Notes: a model not told the origin generated them from the sequence alone. A stretch of 22,500 bases of DNA from Tubiluchus corallicola (GCA_030141605.1 JAQGDQ010001843.1:1-22500); one strand, 5' to 3'. Positions 1 to 9,343 are shown, numbered from the stretch's first letter. Made by a program: numbers and translations.

Positions 1-450
1 TTTGCTGCTAATGTTTATAATTACTCCACTGTGACCTAGTAAGCCAAGGAAAGAGAATAAATAACAAAAGGGAATTACCAGACGGCACTATTTCCCACAT
101 TTATAACTAAGAAAGAAACCTTTAATTGGGGCATTTGTATATACTGTAAGATCTAAATTTTTAAAACATCAGTATATATTAGTTCACATTGTTACTGTGC
201 TTGGATTTTCAATGACAGCTCAAATGCAAACAAGGCCTAGATGTGCTCTTTTAGATGCAAAAATTCTCTCTAATGATCATGATAAATACCAGAGGTTAAT
301 TAGAGATTTTGCATATTGCGTAATGATTTTAATAGCGGCAAACGTATTTTCCTGGCTTTGATTTTTGACAATCTTAGTAACATCGTATTAGCTATACGTA
401 AATTTAACATAGTATCATTAATGTACCAGCTTATGTATGTATACTTATAA
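1..450. other. AT-rich intergenic DNA
   Basis: I see no coding, RNA or clear repeat signal here. The sequence is AT-rich with stops in all frames. It ends where the minus-strand copy of the dispersed repeat begins. Confidence 0.5.
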
Positions 451-985
451 TTAAAAGAAGACAGGATCATTTTTTATATATTACCCCATTTTGAAATACG
501 GCAAAAACTATATATTTTAAAACCTATAATAAGGCCAACGTGTATCTAATATGTAAATAACAGATTAGAAACTCAATTAACGAGCCCAGGTGAAGATGTC
601 ATCACCTGTGAACATAATTTTAAACAGCACGAACATTCCATGTTTGCTAAATCGAAAATTGAAACTTTGCAAATTTTAAATTTAAAAATTTAAATTTTAA
701 GTTTACTGTTGTGCTCACGCATGAGGTTCTCGAACGTGTGCACAACTGAACACCTGTGAACTGAGAGGTACAACACCTGTTTTTGTGCAATGTGTTTCCG
801 AGGTGCAGGCGCTAGTGCACGTCTAACTAGCAAAAGGCGAAATGCATGTAACAGCGAAGAATTAGCCTCGCGCACGCGAAATGAAATTTTTGCGCTAACA
901 ATTCATTCGCTTAAGTTATTCTTGAAAAAAGAATGTGTTTTCTCTCAATATTTTATAGATGAAATTGTTTTGAGCTGTAGTTAAA
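451..985 (-). repeat. Dispersed repeat family, copy A
   Basis: Read on the minus strand, this stretch is collinear with about 12785-13375 on the plus strand. Shared blocks occur in the same order. The 16-mer TGTACCTCTCAGTTCA is at 757-772 here (reverse complement) and at 12979-12994 there. GCTAGTTAGACG is at 820-831 here and 12920-12931 there. The terminal ATCCTGTCTTCTTTTAA ends at 451 here. The similarity stops at the same base in all three copies, which defines the 3' end. The 5' limit near 985 is approximate. There is no open frame across it, and I see no terminal inverted repeats. The family is unrecognised: it could be a MITE, a SINE-like element, a solo LTR or a non-LTR 3' UTR. Confidence 0.75.
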
Positions 986-1062
986 AGAGAGTCTGGCTTT
1001 CCTTGAAGTAAAAAAATTGTCTGCAACTAGAGGCCAATTTATGTAAATATATTTTAAAATAA

Positions 1063-1158
1063 AACAATAATAATAATGTAATCATCATCGTCGTCGTCGT
1101 CGTCGCCGTCATCATCATCGTCATCACCATCATCATCATCATCATCATCATCATCATT
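1063..1158. repeat. (AAT)n then (ATC/GTC)n microsatellite
   Basis: A short AAT run is followed by mixed ATC, GTC and ACC triplets from 1081 to 1158. The Met/Thr-rich minus-strand frame through it is a by-product of the triplet repeat. Such ATC/ATG tracts often mark RTE-type 3' ends, but I see no element sequence next to this one. Confidence 0.9.
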
Positions 1159-1900
1159 TGAGAATAATTCAACTGAGGCGTAGTTAGTTTACATGTCACT
1201 TTAAAATCAATATTAGGTAAAAATTAATCAAAATAAATTGCAGCTGCTGTTGCTTCAAATACCGTAGAAATGTATTTAACAGACAATTTATTAGAAAAGC
1301 ACTCATTGTGGTTTTCAGTTGTAATAATAATTAATTTACTCATTTCCTTTACAAAAGATACGTTCAGATGAAAAAGTCAATCTAAATTAAATAAAATGTA
1401 GAGAAGGTAAATTAGAGTAAGCTATAGACCCCCCCCCCCGGGAGAGGACTGCGATCTTGATCATGAAATTTGTAACCCCTAAAATATTAATTATAACTAA
1501 TATAATCCTATATAACCAAGGTTAAGCATGACGTCATCACTAGAAAATCGTGACTTTTGTGGCACTCAATACAATGCCTTACGTTCGCGAAACCGTGTTA
1601 TTTTTTACGTAGCATTCAGTGCCGTTTGTCTTTCATGTGTTGTTTGTCTTATCATGTGTTGTTTGTTCTGCATTTGTTGTACCACATAAGAGTACGAATA
1701 AATGATATAAGTAAAAAATGGTTATTTAAAAAATAAATAAGCCTAAAGATTTCATCGATGTTCTAAATGGCTGCTCATTAGCTAAAGTAATGAGTGCGCT
1801 GATGTTTGAGGTGTTCAGATGACAAAACGTGTTCTAGTTTTCAATTATCTCATTAGCAGATAATTAATGAATTAATCATTTAGCTCAATCGAAAGTTTGA
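1159..1900. other. AT-rich DNA without a gene
   Basis: No gene is seen. Small landmarks are a C homopolymer at about 1430-1439, a perfect palindromic TGACGTCA (CRE/ATF-type) at 1529-1536, and a short direct repeat of TCATGTGTTGTTTGT at about 1635-1670. An AATAAA-containing AT-rich stretch at about 1698-1740 could be an old retroelement tail, but nothing upstream confirms it. Confidence 0.4.
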
Positions 1901-1944
1901 TTATTCTTGAAAAGTACGACGGCATTCACCCAAAATAAAGTTAG

Positions 1945-2420
1945 AGAAACTACGATATATAAAATCAGATATGGGAAGACAGAAAATAAAAGGGAAGGAA
2001 AAGAGGGTAGAAGTGACAATAAAAAGGTTAAAATAGCATAAATGGAAATATATAATCAGATATGGGAAGACAGAAAATAAAAGGGAAGGAAAAGAGGGTA
2101 GAAATGACAATAAAAAGGTTAAAATAGCATAAATGGAAAGGATACAGCTAAGTAAGGAGGAAGGACAAGAAAAAATGAAAAGGGTCAGGGAAAAATAATG
2201 AAATAAGAAAGAAATAACGAAAGATGAGACAGAAAGTAAGAAAAAAGAAGGAAGGAAGAAAGGACGAAAATGGACGGATAGAATAAATTGATGAAGAAAG
2301 AAAAAAGGGTGAATGAAATGAAGGAGTGAACAAGCAAGAAACAAAGAAAGAATGGCATGAGCAAATAAAGAACAAAATGGATAAATGACGAATGAGGAAT
2401 GAATGGAAAGAATCAAAACC
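1945..2420. repeat. Purine-rich strand-asymmetric tract
   Basis: The plus strand is almost entirely A and G for over 400 bases, built from variants of GAAAG, AAGGA and GGAAGAAAG. The long minus-strand open frame across it reads as Phe/Ser/Leu-rich low-complexity sequence with no domain. I treat that frame as a consequence of base composition, not a gene. Such tracts can form triplex DNA, which is inference. Confidence 0.7.
1964..2141 (+). repeat. 91-bp direct tandem duplication
   Basis: Two adjacent copies start with ATCAGATATGGGAAGACAG at 1964 and at 2055, a period of 91 bp. They are nearly identical; the clear differences are AGAAGTGAC versus AGAAATGAC and a small change at the far end. 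This indicates a recent duplication or an assembly-sensitive repeat. Confidence 0.9.
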
Positions 2421-3136
2421 AGAACATGCGCCGATTTTAATTTGCGCAGCTTAAAAAGCGCGTTACCAGAAATTCGTAATTTGCTGTTCGTTTTGCACGC
2501 ATGCGTGCTAACAATAACAGAATTAGCCAGTCTGAGTTTACTACAACTTATCAATTATTACAATCTTCCAAAAAGCTGATAGTACAATGACTGTAGATTA
2601 CAATTAATTAATTATATTAATTTGCAGTTCGACATTTTATGTACCTTTAGGCTACGTCTTGATACAGTGATGTAACTTAGCCTGTAGACTTATACAGTTA
2701 AAGGGGTAAAAAAGGGAATTCTAAAGTACATCACAAAGATATTTCCATACGAAGTTATGTTACTGAACATTGTGCTGACCTGTCTGAAGGCGAATTTCAT
2801 GAATTTTTTATTTATTTGGATTTTTTTTATTTGGCTGATTTGTACAAACATACACATCATATACTTTGTCAAAATAGATACACACATTTCAGAACAGCAA
2901 TAAAAATAATACATTGACGAAGGGTTAGTGTAAATCAACCTCGGGAGGAGGAGGAACGTAAGCTTTGGGTTGTTGCAAGTAATCAGTTTAGAGGGAATCT
3001 CGTTTCGATGCTGTTACGTTTTCAGAAAACACGTCATCCCGATTGATGCCATTCCTGTCCACTGTTACCGCCCACGATGTATCATCCCTCAAATCTAGAG
3101 TTGCGTTTACTCAATATTTTTGTAATAAATCTATAT
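2421..3136. other. AT-rich DNA with a short dispersed motif
   Basis: No gene is recognised. At 2768-2790 lies CATTGTGCTGACCTGTCTGA and three further bases. Nearly the same sequence recurs at 14642-14663, and its core recurs on the minus strand at 3213-3236, so part of this region is probably repeat-derived. Confidence 0.4.
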
Positions 3137-3160
3137 ATCATCATCATCATCATCATCATA
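3137..3160 (-). repeat. (ATG)n tail of RTE-like relic
   Basis: A run of eight ATC triplets on the plus strand reads as ATG repeats on the minus strand. It sits directly after the 3' UTR of the minus-strand relic. RTE-type non-LTR elements commonly end in short tandem repeats, so I read this as the element's 3' terminus. Confidence 0.65.
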
Positions 3161-3545
3161 CGCCCGTCACGTCTATTGTAGACATTGGGCAGGCAGAATT
3201 CTAAAATAAAAGAAATCTGCCTTCAGACAGGTAAACGCAGCAGTAATCCAGCAGAAAAACTAGACACTGCTACGCCAGTGGCTTGTCAGCACCATTTCCG
3301 TTAAAAATCTATATATGTCAGTAGCTGACCTCCTCTCGGCTTTTTGTCGTTTCAAGAGCTTTACGTACTGCTATAGGAACAGCAGATTCTCGAGGTAATC
3401 TTAGTGCATGCCCAATCCAATGCAATCCTTTTATTTGTATTTGTTTACTCCAAGAATTCTTCGTGACCACTTTATACGGATCATCATTGGATATTCTGTC
3501 AGGCCATTTTATATCGAGTAGTTTCCTATAAAGACGTTTTTAAAA
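3161..3545 (-). pseudogene. 3' relic of RTE-like reverse transcriptase
   Basis: The minus strand from about 3521 to 3318 reads as the extreme C-terminus of an endonuclease-reverse transcriptase polyprotein. It contains RLYRKLLDIKW, then PDRISNDDPYK, then GLHWIGHALRLP (3393-3428), and ends in a TGA at 3318-3320. The intact element in this window has the corresponding motifs (LRRILGISW, RLRWLGHVSRM), but the sequence is different, so this is another family. About 160 bp of 3' UTR and an ATG-repeat tail follow on the minus strand. The catalytic RT core is absent and a frame change lies near 3545. This is the 5'-truncated dead copy typical of target-primed reverse transcription. Confidence 0.75.
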
Positions 3546-4340
3546 ACCTTCTGATGCTTAACTTAAAAGTTAAGGTAATTTAAAAGTTAGATTAAGGTCA
3601 AAGTTAAGGTCATTCAAAAGAGATACTCTAAAAGTTGGTGAATACGTAGAAATAAAACATGAAAAACAGCATTAAAACACATACAAAGTTCAAGTAAATT
3701 CAAAACGATTTTACTAACGATGTACAGTAGAAATGCACAGTTTAAGAAGAATACCGAGACAAAAGATGATCAGAAATATACTTTTAAAACAAGCGCATTG
3801 GATAGTAGTAGTAGTACATAGTTTATTGACTACAAATACTATGATTGATACAAAAACTGGGGTAGCAGAAGATAATAAAATCTACAATCCATCATTTTTT
3901 TCAAGAATTTATCACAGGTGGATCACATTAGTATGTACAATAAAATAGTTGTACTAACTCTATACTATTAAAAAATGGTTATACATTTTAGTTTGATATC
4001 TTAAGCGAGTAGTAAACATTAATAAAACCACTGTTAGTTTTGAAAAGTTTGTAACACTTGTTTTTGACAGTGGGTATTTGTGCCCAGAGTTGAATACTGG
4101 TGTATGAAGGGTTACGATCATCATAAATAGCGTGAGCAGCAGCAGGATAGAAATTGGCAACCTTGTGTAAGAAAGTAAATGTGTTTTCTTACGCTTTAAG
4201 TGAAAATTCACCCGCATTATACCCAACTTCACGCCTATAGTTATAAATTAAAAAAGAAATAAACTCGGACTTCGAAGATGGAACGCGACATATCGTTGCT
4301 GTATTTATTAACTGTTTCATGTCAAAAGTAAATATCATCG
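3546..4340. other. AT-rich flank upstream of the retrotransposon
   Basis: No gene is supported. Short internal repeats of AAGTTAAGGT-like sequence occur at about 3560-3620, and a (GTA)n run is at about 3805-3818. The base composition changes sharply to GC-rich at about 4335-4345, which I take as the approximate 5' edge of the retrotransposon. Confidence 0.4.
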
Positions 4341-5321
4341 AGTGGCGCTATTGTCTAGGTCGAAGCCGATGGTTCAGAACATCATAAGGTCGAGTTCGGA
4401 GATCGGATCTACCTGTCGCTCCCGTCTCGCAAACGGGCGCATGCACAGTTACAGCTGGGTTCATCCCAGTGTGATCATAGCTTACCCTCTATTACCTATT
4501 CTGTGGTTCTCCAGTTCACAGCTGGCTGCACGATGCACCTAGTGGCTTACAACAGTGAAGGGCTGATCGTTGAAAAGGATAAGCCCTTGCTGAGGCAACA
4601 TTTGCTTGACTGAAGAAGCAAGGATCTACCCTAACTCTCCCCAATAAACTCAGTGTTACCAAATGTATGGTGTCTAAAGGTCTTGGTATTGCCGGAGCTG
4701 GCCACTCGGGGATGAGCTCCCAGTGACCTACAAAGTGGCTCCAAGAGGCTTGTGCAACTCTACCACCTCTGCCAGACAAACTCCTACGCTCTGCCTCCTC
4801 GTGGCGACACTGGTTTTACTAAATGAGCTAGGTGTGAAAGCGAGCTATTGGCGCTATAACCGATAAAAATGCTTGCGGGATGCCTACACTGTATCTCGAC
4901 ACTAGGCGGAGGAGCTGCATAAGCAGCCAACGGCTAGAGGGCGGAGGAGGTCAAGCGACCCAACGGCCATGTGTAGAGGAGTAAACCTTCCAAATCAGGA
5001 GTGGAGCCCCGAAGGCGGACCAGTGCAGCATGCTCACTGACTCCGGCAGCTCCTGCAGCCAACCTGGTGCCAAACGTATCGCCCCGCTTTCCTTTGGACT
5101 ACACCAGGGAGGAAGAGAGGGGGTTCCTGATGTCTGGGCAACTCAGGATCTCCATATATCTTGCCCAGGCGTGCGCCCTGGAGAGGCCACTTCAGTGTCA
5201 CTGCTTCAGTGACAGAAACAACACGGGAGGCAGCAGTTACGAGTTATAAGCCTAGAGCGAATTGGCGTGAGCTCGGGCGCTACGGGTTGCCTCCGACGGT
5301 GGGAGGGATCATCGCATCCCA
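4341..5321 (+). promoter_or_regulatory. GC-rich 5' leader of the retrotransposon
   Basis: About 1 kb of GC-rich DNA precedes the coding frame. It shows no recognisable ORF1 protein such as a gag-like or RRM protein. A stretch open in the same frame as the polyprotein runs from 4977 to a TAA at 5247-5249, with a second stop (TGA) at 5268-5270. That stretch has no ATG until well inside it. By analogy with other non-LTR elements the leader should hold the internal promoter and translation signals, but I see no specific box or ribozyme motif. Confidence 0.5.
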
Positions 5322-5432
5322 ATGGTCGGCTACCGCCCGCCTAAGCTGGGCAGCCCCCAGCCAATTAGGTGCCGACCCGTCACGGTTGCCTGCTCCAATG
5401 GGTGCTTGGAGCTTAGGATAAACTCCGAATAG
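5322..5432 (+). other. Candidate N-terminal extension ending at in-frame TAG
   Basis: An ATG at 5322 opens the same frame as the polyprotein. It reads MVGYRPPKLGSPQPIRC and continues to a TAG at 5430-5432. The long frame resumes at the next codon, with no ATG until 5712, which lies inside the endonuclease domain. The simplest reading is that 5322 is the ancestral start and the TAG is a point mutation in this copy. Alternatives are readthrough, reinitiation or a non-AUG start after the stop. Confidence 0.45.
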
Positions 5433-8400
5433 CATACCGCAAAGCCTGCACCAAGCAAAAAGAAAAGAAAGAAATTAAAGCCGCCAGCGCTTAGACTGGC
5501 AGCCTGGAATGTTAGGACCTTATGTCCTGGGATCGCCAATGATCCAAGTCAGATTGGCGATGCAAGGAAAACAGCCATCATCAACAATGAACTCAAGCGG
5601 CTCAACATCGATATTGCCGCGCTGCAGGAAACCAGACTTCCATCCAATGGCAGCTTAAAGGAAGAGGACTATACATTCTTCTGGCAAGGAAGGGCACCAG
5701 AGGAGCACCGCATGCATGGCGTGGGTTTTGCAGTGAGGAACTCTCTGCTCTCTGCTATCGAACCACCTTCAGAGGGCACTGCTCGTACCCTTTCTCTTCG
5801 CCTCACAACCACCACAGGGCCCGTAAATATCCTAAGCGTTTATGCTCCAACGCTCCTAGCGACTGCAGAAAATAAAGATGAATTCTACGCCGAGCTTGAG
5901 ACCGCCATCAAAAATATTCCCGCATCTGAGTACTTGTTCCTGCTTGGAGACTTCAACGCTCGGACCGGCTCCGACCAGTCCCACTGGCCCCGCTGTATTG
6001 GTCATTTTGGTGTTGGCAAACTGAACGAAAACGGGCAAAGATTACTGGAATTGTGCTCATATCATGATTTATGCATCACGAATACATTCTTCCCCACAAA
6101 GCCCATCCACAGAGTGTCCTGGTGTCACCCCAGATCTCGCCACTGGCACCAATTGGATCTCGTCATTACTCGAAGATCCTCGCTAAACTGTGTCAACAAC
6201 ACACGCAGCTACCATAGCGCAGATTGCGACACGGACCACTCAATGGTCGCCAGCAAGGTACGTCTACAACCAAAACGTATCCATCATTCAAAGCCAAAAG
6301 GACGACCTCGCATTAACACTGCCAAGTTCGCAGTTCCTGAGCTAGTAAAACGCTATACTGATACCATGAAAGAAGCCCTCAAGGACCACCCAACCGGTAA
6401 CGCAGATGAAAGATGGAGTCACATACGCGATGTAACTTACAAGTCTGCTCTCAACACCTTCGGAAAAAGAGAGAGAGTGAACCCAGACTGGTTTGAAGCT
6501 GGAATCATGGACATTGAGCCAGCTATTTCCCACAAAACGACTGCTCTCCTCAGTTACAAAGCAAATCCTAGTGAAAGCACACTCGCAGTTCTCAGGAAGG
6601 CCAGAAGCGACGTACAGCGGATTGCCCGGCAGTGCGCAAACAATTACTGGCAGTCTATATGCCTGAGTATCCAAACGTCAGCTGACCGTGGTAATATTCG
6701 CGGCATGTATGAGGGAATGAAGAAGGCCTTTGGCCCCAGTATCACCAAGATTGCCCCTGTGAAGTCCACCACTGGAGAAATCATCACTGACCGTGCCAAA
6801 CAAATGGAGAGATGGGCAGAACACTACCAAAAGCTGTTCTCAAGACAAACCACTGTCACAGAAAGAGCTGTGGAATACACGACCCCCTTGCCAGTCATGG
6901 AGGAGCTCGACGATCCACCTACCAGTGAGGAGCTCATCAAAGCTATCGACTCTCTGGCGAACGGCAAAGCTCCTGGAAGTGATGGTATACCCCCAGAGGC
7001 CATTAAAGCAGGTAAACAAACCTGTCTCCTCGAGCATTTGCACGACCTCCTTTTACAATGCTGGGATGAAGGTACTGTGCCTCAGGACATGCGTGATGCC
7101 AACATCATTACCCTTTACAAAAATAAAGGCGATCGGAGCGATTGCAACAACTATCGCGGAATATCCCTCCTCTCCACCGTGGGAAAGACCTTTGCCCGCG
7201 TGCTACTAAACAGACTCCACCGTCTCGCCGAACGGGTTTACCCAGAAGCACAATGCGGTTTCAGGGCAGAGAGATCCACCATCGACATGATATTCTCTCT
7301 AAGACAGCTCCAGGAAAAATGCCGCGAACAACGACGGCCCCTGTATATAGCATTCATTGACTTGACCAAAGCATTTGATTTGGTTAGCAGATCGGGCCTG
7401 TTTACACTCCTGCAGAGAATTGGATGCCCCCCAAAGCTGCTGAGACTGATTACTTCCTTCCACGAGGAAATGAAAGGTACTGTTCAGTCCGACGGCTCTT
7501 CCTCACACCCATTCCCAATCAAAAGCGGAGTTAAACAAGGATGTGTCCTCGCCCCAACCTTCTTTGGTATCCTGTTCTCTCTGCTGCTGCGCTATGCATT
7601 TAAAGAAACTGAAGAGGGAGTCTATTTACACACACGAAGCGACGGCAGCCTGTTCAACCTCTCTCGTCTCCGAGCAAAGTCACGGGTTCGCAAAGTTCTC
7701 ATTCGTGAAATGCTGTTTGCAGATGATGCCGCAATGACAGCTCACACTGAAGCTGGCCTCCAAGGCCTCATTGACAACTTTGCCCATGCCTGCAGTGAGT
7801 TTGGCCTCACAATCAGCATCCAAAAGACCAAGGTTTTAGGCCAAAATGTTTCCCCAGCCCCTCACATCTCCATCGATGACTGCTGCCTTGACGTGGTGGA
7901 AGATTTCACCTATCTTGGTTCTGTTATTTCCAGCAATCTTAGCTTGGCCACAGAACTGAACTCCAGAATCGGCAAGGCCTCATCAACGATGGCTCGCTTA
8001 ACAAAGAGGGTGTGGGAAAACAACATGCTGACTATCAGGACAAAGTCCCAGGTGTACCAAGCCTGTGTACTGAGCACACTGTTGTACGGGAGCGAGAGTT
8101 GGACTCTGTATAGCCATCAAGAACGCAGGCTCAATGCTTTCCACCAACGCTGCCTCAGAAGAATCCTGGGCATCTCATGGCAGGAGCACATAACCAACAA
8201 GGATGTGCTAGCAAAAGCTGGAATCCCTAGCATGTATGCCATACTCACCAACAGACGTCTGCGCTGGCTAGGCCATGTTTCCCGCATGCAGGACGGCAGA
8301 TTGCCCAAGGACATTCTGTACGGTGAGCTTGCTACTGGCTCCCGACCCACCGGGAGGCCACTGCTCCGCTACAAAGATGTATGTAAACGGGACCTCAAGG

Positions 8401-8669
8401 CAGGCGGCATGACACCAGCAAATTACGAGGCGCTTGCGGCAGATCGAAGCAACTGGAAATCTGCTGTTAGGACAGCCATTAACAGAGCGGAGAAAACGAG
8501 AGAGGAAAAACAAGAGGATAAAAGGACTCGCAGGCACCAGAAAGATGCCCTACCTCATCCGGATGAAACAGCCTTCCAATGTGTAACCTGCAGCCGGAAC
8601 TGCCGCTCAAGGATCGGACTGCTCAGTCACAGTCGACGCTGCAGCTCCATCAATTTTATTAATAACTGA
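5433..8669 (+). CDS. Endonuclease-reverse transcriptase polyprotein (non-LTR)
   Basis: The frame is uninterrupted for 1078 codons from just after a TAG at 5430 to TGA. The first in-frame ATG (5712) would cut off the front of the endonuclease, so the start is unsettled. Residue numbers below count from that ATG. Upstream of it lie a Lys-rich stretch, then AAWNVRT (5499-5519) and LQETRL, the first AP-endonuclease motifs. GDFNA (79-83), QLDLV (147-151) and TDH (174-176) complete that domain. The reverse transcriptase shows GKAPGSDGIPPE (418-429), YRGISLL (481-487), CGFRAERST (515-523), FIDLTKAFD (548-556), SGVKQGCVLAP (605-615) and FADD (669-672). The likely catalytic Asp residues are 550, 671 and 672. 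LYGSESW (791-797) and RLRWLGH (849-855) mark the thumb and connection region. A CX2CX12HX3C finger (957-977) lies near the end. All catalytic residues are present. It nicks DNA and copies element RNA in the nucleus. Confidence 0.93.
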   Translation, partial: HTAKPAPSKKKRKKLKPPALRLAAWNVRTLCPGIANDPSQIGDARKTAIINNELKRLNIDIAALQETRLPSNGSLKEEDYTFFWQGRAPEEHRMHGVGFAVRNSLLSAIEPPSEGTARTLSLRLTTTTGPVNILSVYAPTLLATAENKDEFYAELETAIKNIPASEYLFLLGDFNARTGSDQSHWPRCIGHFGVGKLNENGQRLLELCSYHDLCITNTFFPTKPIHRVSWCHPRSRHWHQLDLVITRRSSLNCVNNTRSYHSADCDTDHSMVASKVRLQPKRIHHSKPKGRPRINTAKFAVPELVKRYTDTMKEALKDHPTGNADERWSHIRDVTYKSALNTFGKRERVNPDWFEAGIMDIEPAISHKTTALLSYKANPSESTLAVLRKARSDVQRIARQCANNYWQSICLSIQTSADRGNIRGMYEGMKKAFGPSITKIAPVKSTTGEIITDRAKQMERWAEHYQKLFSRQTTVTERAVEYTTPLPVMEELDDPPTSEELIKAIDSLANGKAPGSDGIPPEAIKAGKQTCLLEHLHDLLLQCWDEGTVPQDMRDANIITLYKNKGDRSDCNNYRGISLLSTVGKTFARVLLNRLHRLAERVYPEAQCGFRAERSTIDMIFSLRQLQEKCREQRRPLYIAFIDLTKAFDLVSRSGLFTLLQRIGCPPKLLRLITSFHEEMKGTVQSDGSSSHPFPIKSGVKQGCVLAPTFFGILFSLLLRYAFKETEEGVYLHTRSDGSLFNLSRLRAKSRVRKVLIREMLFADDAAMTAHTEAGLQGLIDNFAHACSEFGLTISIQKTKVLGQNVSPAPHISIDDCCLDVVEDFTYLGSVISSNLSLATELNSRIGKASSTMARLTKRVWENNMLTIRTKSQVYQACVLSTLLYGSESWTLYSHQERRLNAFHQRCLRRILGISWQEHITNKDVLAKAGIPSMYAILTNRRLRWLGHVSRMQDGRLPKDILYGELATGSRPTGRPLLRYKDVCKRDLKAGGMTPANYEALAADRSNWKSAVRTAINRAEKTREEKQEDKRTRRHQKDALPHPDETAFQCVTCSRNCRSRIGLLSHSRRCSSINFINN

Positions 8670-8725
8670 CTCTCTTGGCGCACAATCCATTGTCTTTCGA
8701 GACAGAAGGATGCCAACACACCAAA
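8670..8725 (+). other. Short 3' UTR of the retrotransposon
   Basis: The GC-rich sequence after the stop includes CTTTCGAGACAGAAGGATGC and fades near an ACACACC stretch at about 8717-8724. There is no long poly(A). RTE-type elements usually have short 3' UTRs that fold into the structure recognised by their reverse transcriptase. The exact end needs alignment to other copies. Confidence 0.5.
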
Positions 8726-9214
8726 TGTATATATGGGACATCAACTTCTAGAATAACAACTTGTGGCGTCTTAGTTGCGTGGTGCAGCTGCTATAAACAT
8801 CTTGTGGCGTGTCAGCTGCAACGCGTAAGTTATCTGCTGCGTTGTTATCAAGTTTCTACGTAAGCTAAGTCAAGGCCGAGAACAGTGACATCTCTCGGCA
8901 AGAAATCGCATTAAACATTTCCCTAAACTTGTCAGTAACAAACTAAGAATTTTATTGTTTTGTCCAGTAAAATTTGAAAAGTGAATCAGTGCCATAGCCA
9001 GATTTTCAAATGCTTGTAAAAATTGAAAATGCTAATTTATGTTGTTATTATTTAATTGGTACCGGTACTTAATATTAGTGATCTACAGCATTTTTAATAG
9101 TTTGTATTTTATTTTCTTGTGTTTTCACTTTTATACTAACACTTGGACATAAATCAAATCCGGACCCAATCTTAAACTGTGAGTCAAAACAATCCACCCT
9201 TTACAATTATAATT
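8726..9214. other. 3' flank without a gene
   Basis: This is AT-rich DNA. CTTGTGGCGT occurs twice at about 8759-8810 in a loose direct repeat. A small hairpin has GCCGAGA at 8875-8881 pairing with TCTCGGC at 8893-8899. No coding signal is seen. Confidence 0.4.
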
Positions 9215-9343
9215 ACTAATCTAATCTAATTACTAATTATAATGATGAACAACGCTTTAGCAGTATTAATTGTGTTAAAATGTCTACTTTTATCCGATTG
9301 AAAAAAGGAGTAGTATATGAAAAATCATCTTGTCTTCTTTTAA
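9215..9343 (+). repeat. Dispersed repeat family, copy C (3' part)
   Basis: This matches the 3' portion of copies A and B. It shares GCTTTAGCAGTATTAATTG with GCTTTTGCAGTATCAATTG of copy B, and then the GGAGTAGTATATGAAAAATC block. It ends at ATCTTGTCTTCTTTTAA (9327-9343), the same boundary as the others. It seems 5'-truncated near 9215. The small open frame starting at 9280 crosses the repeat boundary and is not a gene. Confidence 0.7.

Larger units (their letters stand above)
4341..8725 (+). mobile_element. Near-complete RTE-like non-LTR retrotransposon
   Basis: The element has about 1.1 kb of GC-rich leader, one long frame (5433-8669) and a short 3' UTR. The order of AP-type endonuclease, reverse transcriptase and C-terminal finger, with no LTRs, integrase or RNase H, is that of a non-LTR retrotransposon. 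C-terminal motifs such as LYGSESW and RLRWLGH point to the RTE/BovB-like group, which also includes vertebrate proteins labelled craniofacial development protein 2-like; the clade is not certain. The edges are set from the composition change at about 4341 and from the end of recognisable 3' UTR near 8725. I could not identify a target site duplication. The GC content contrasts strongly with the AT-rich flanks, which suggests a recent arrival. Confidence 0.85.

Noticed and set aside
1901-2554. 217-codon open frame on the minus strand
   Set aside because: It spans the purine-rich tract and encodes Phe/Ser/Leu-rich low-complexity sequence with no domain. Stops are rare there because of the base composition.
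4560-4600. Hammerhead-like CTGATCGTTGAAAAG
   Set aside because: It lacks the CTGATGA core with correctly placed GAAA and stems, so no ribozyme is called.
5856-8537. Open frames overlapping the polyprotein in other frames and on the minus strand
   Set aside because: They are shadows of the 5433-8669 frame and show no independent motifs.
4320-8760. Target site duplication of the retrotransposon
   Set aside because: I compared the two approximate edges by eye and found no convincing direct repeat, and the edges themselves are uncertain.
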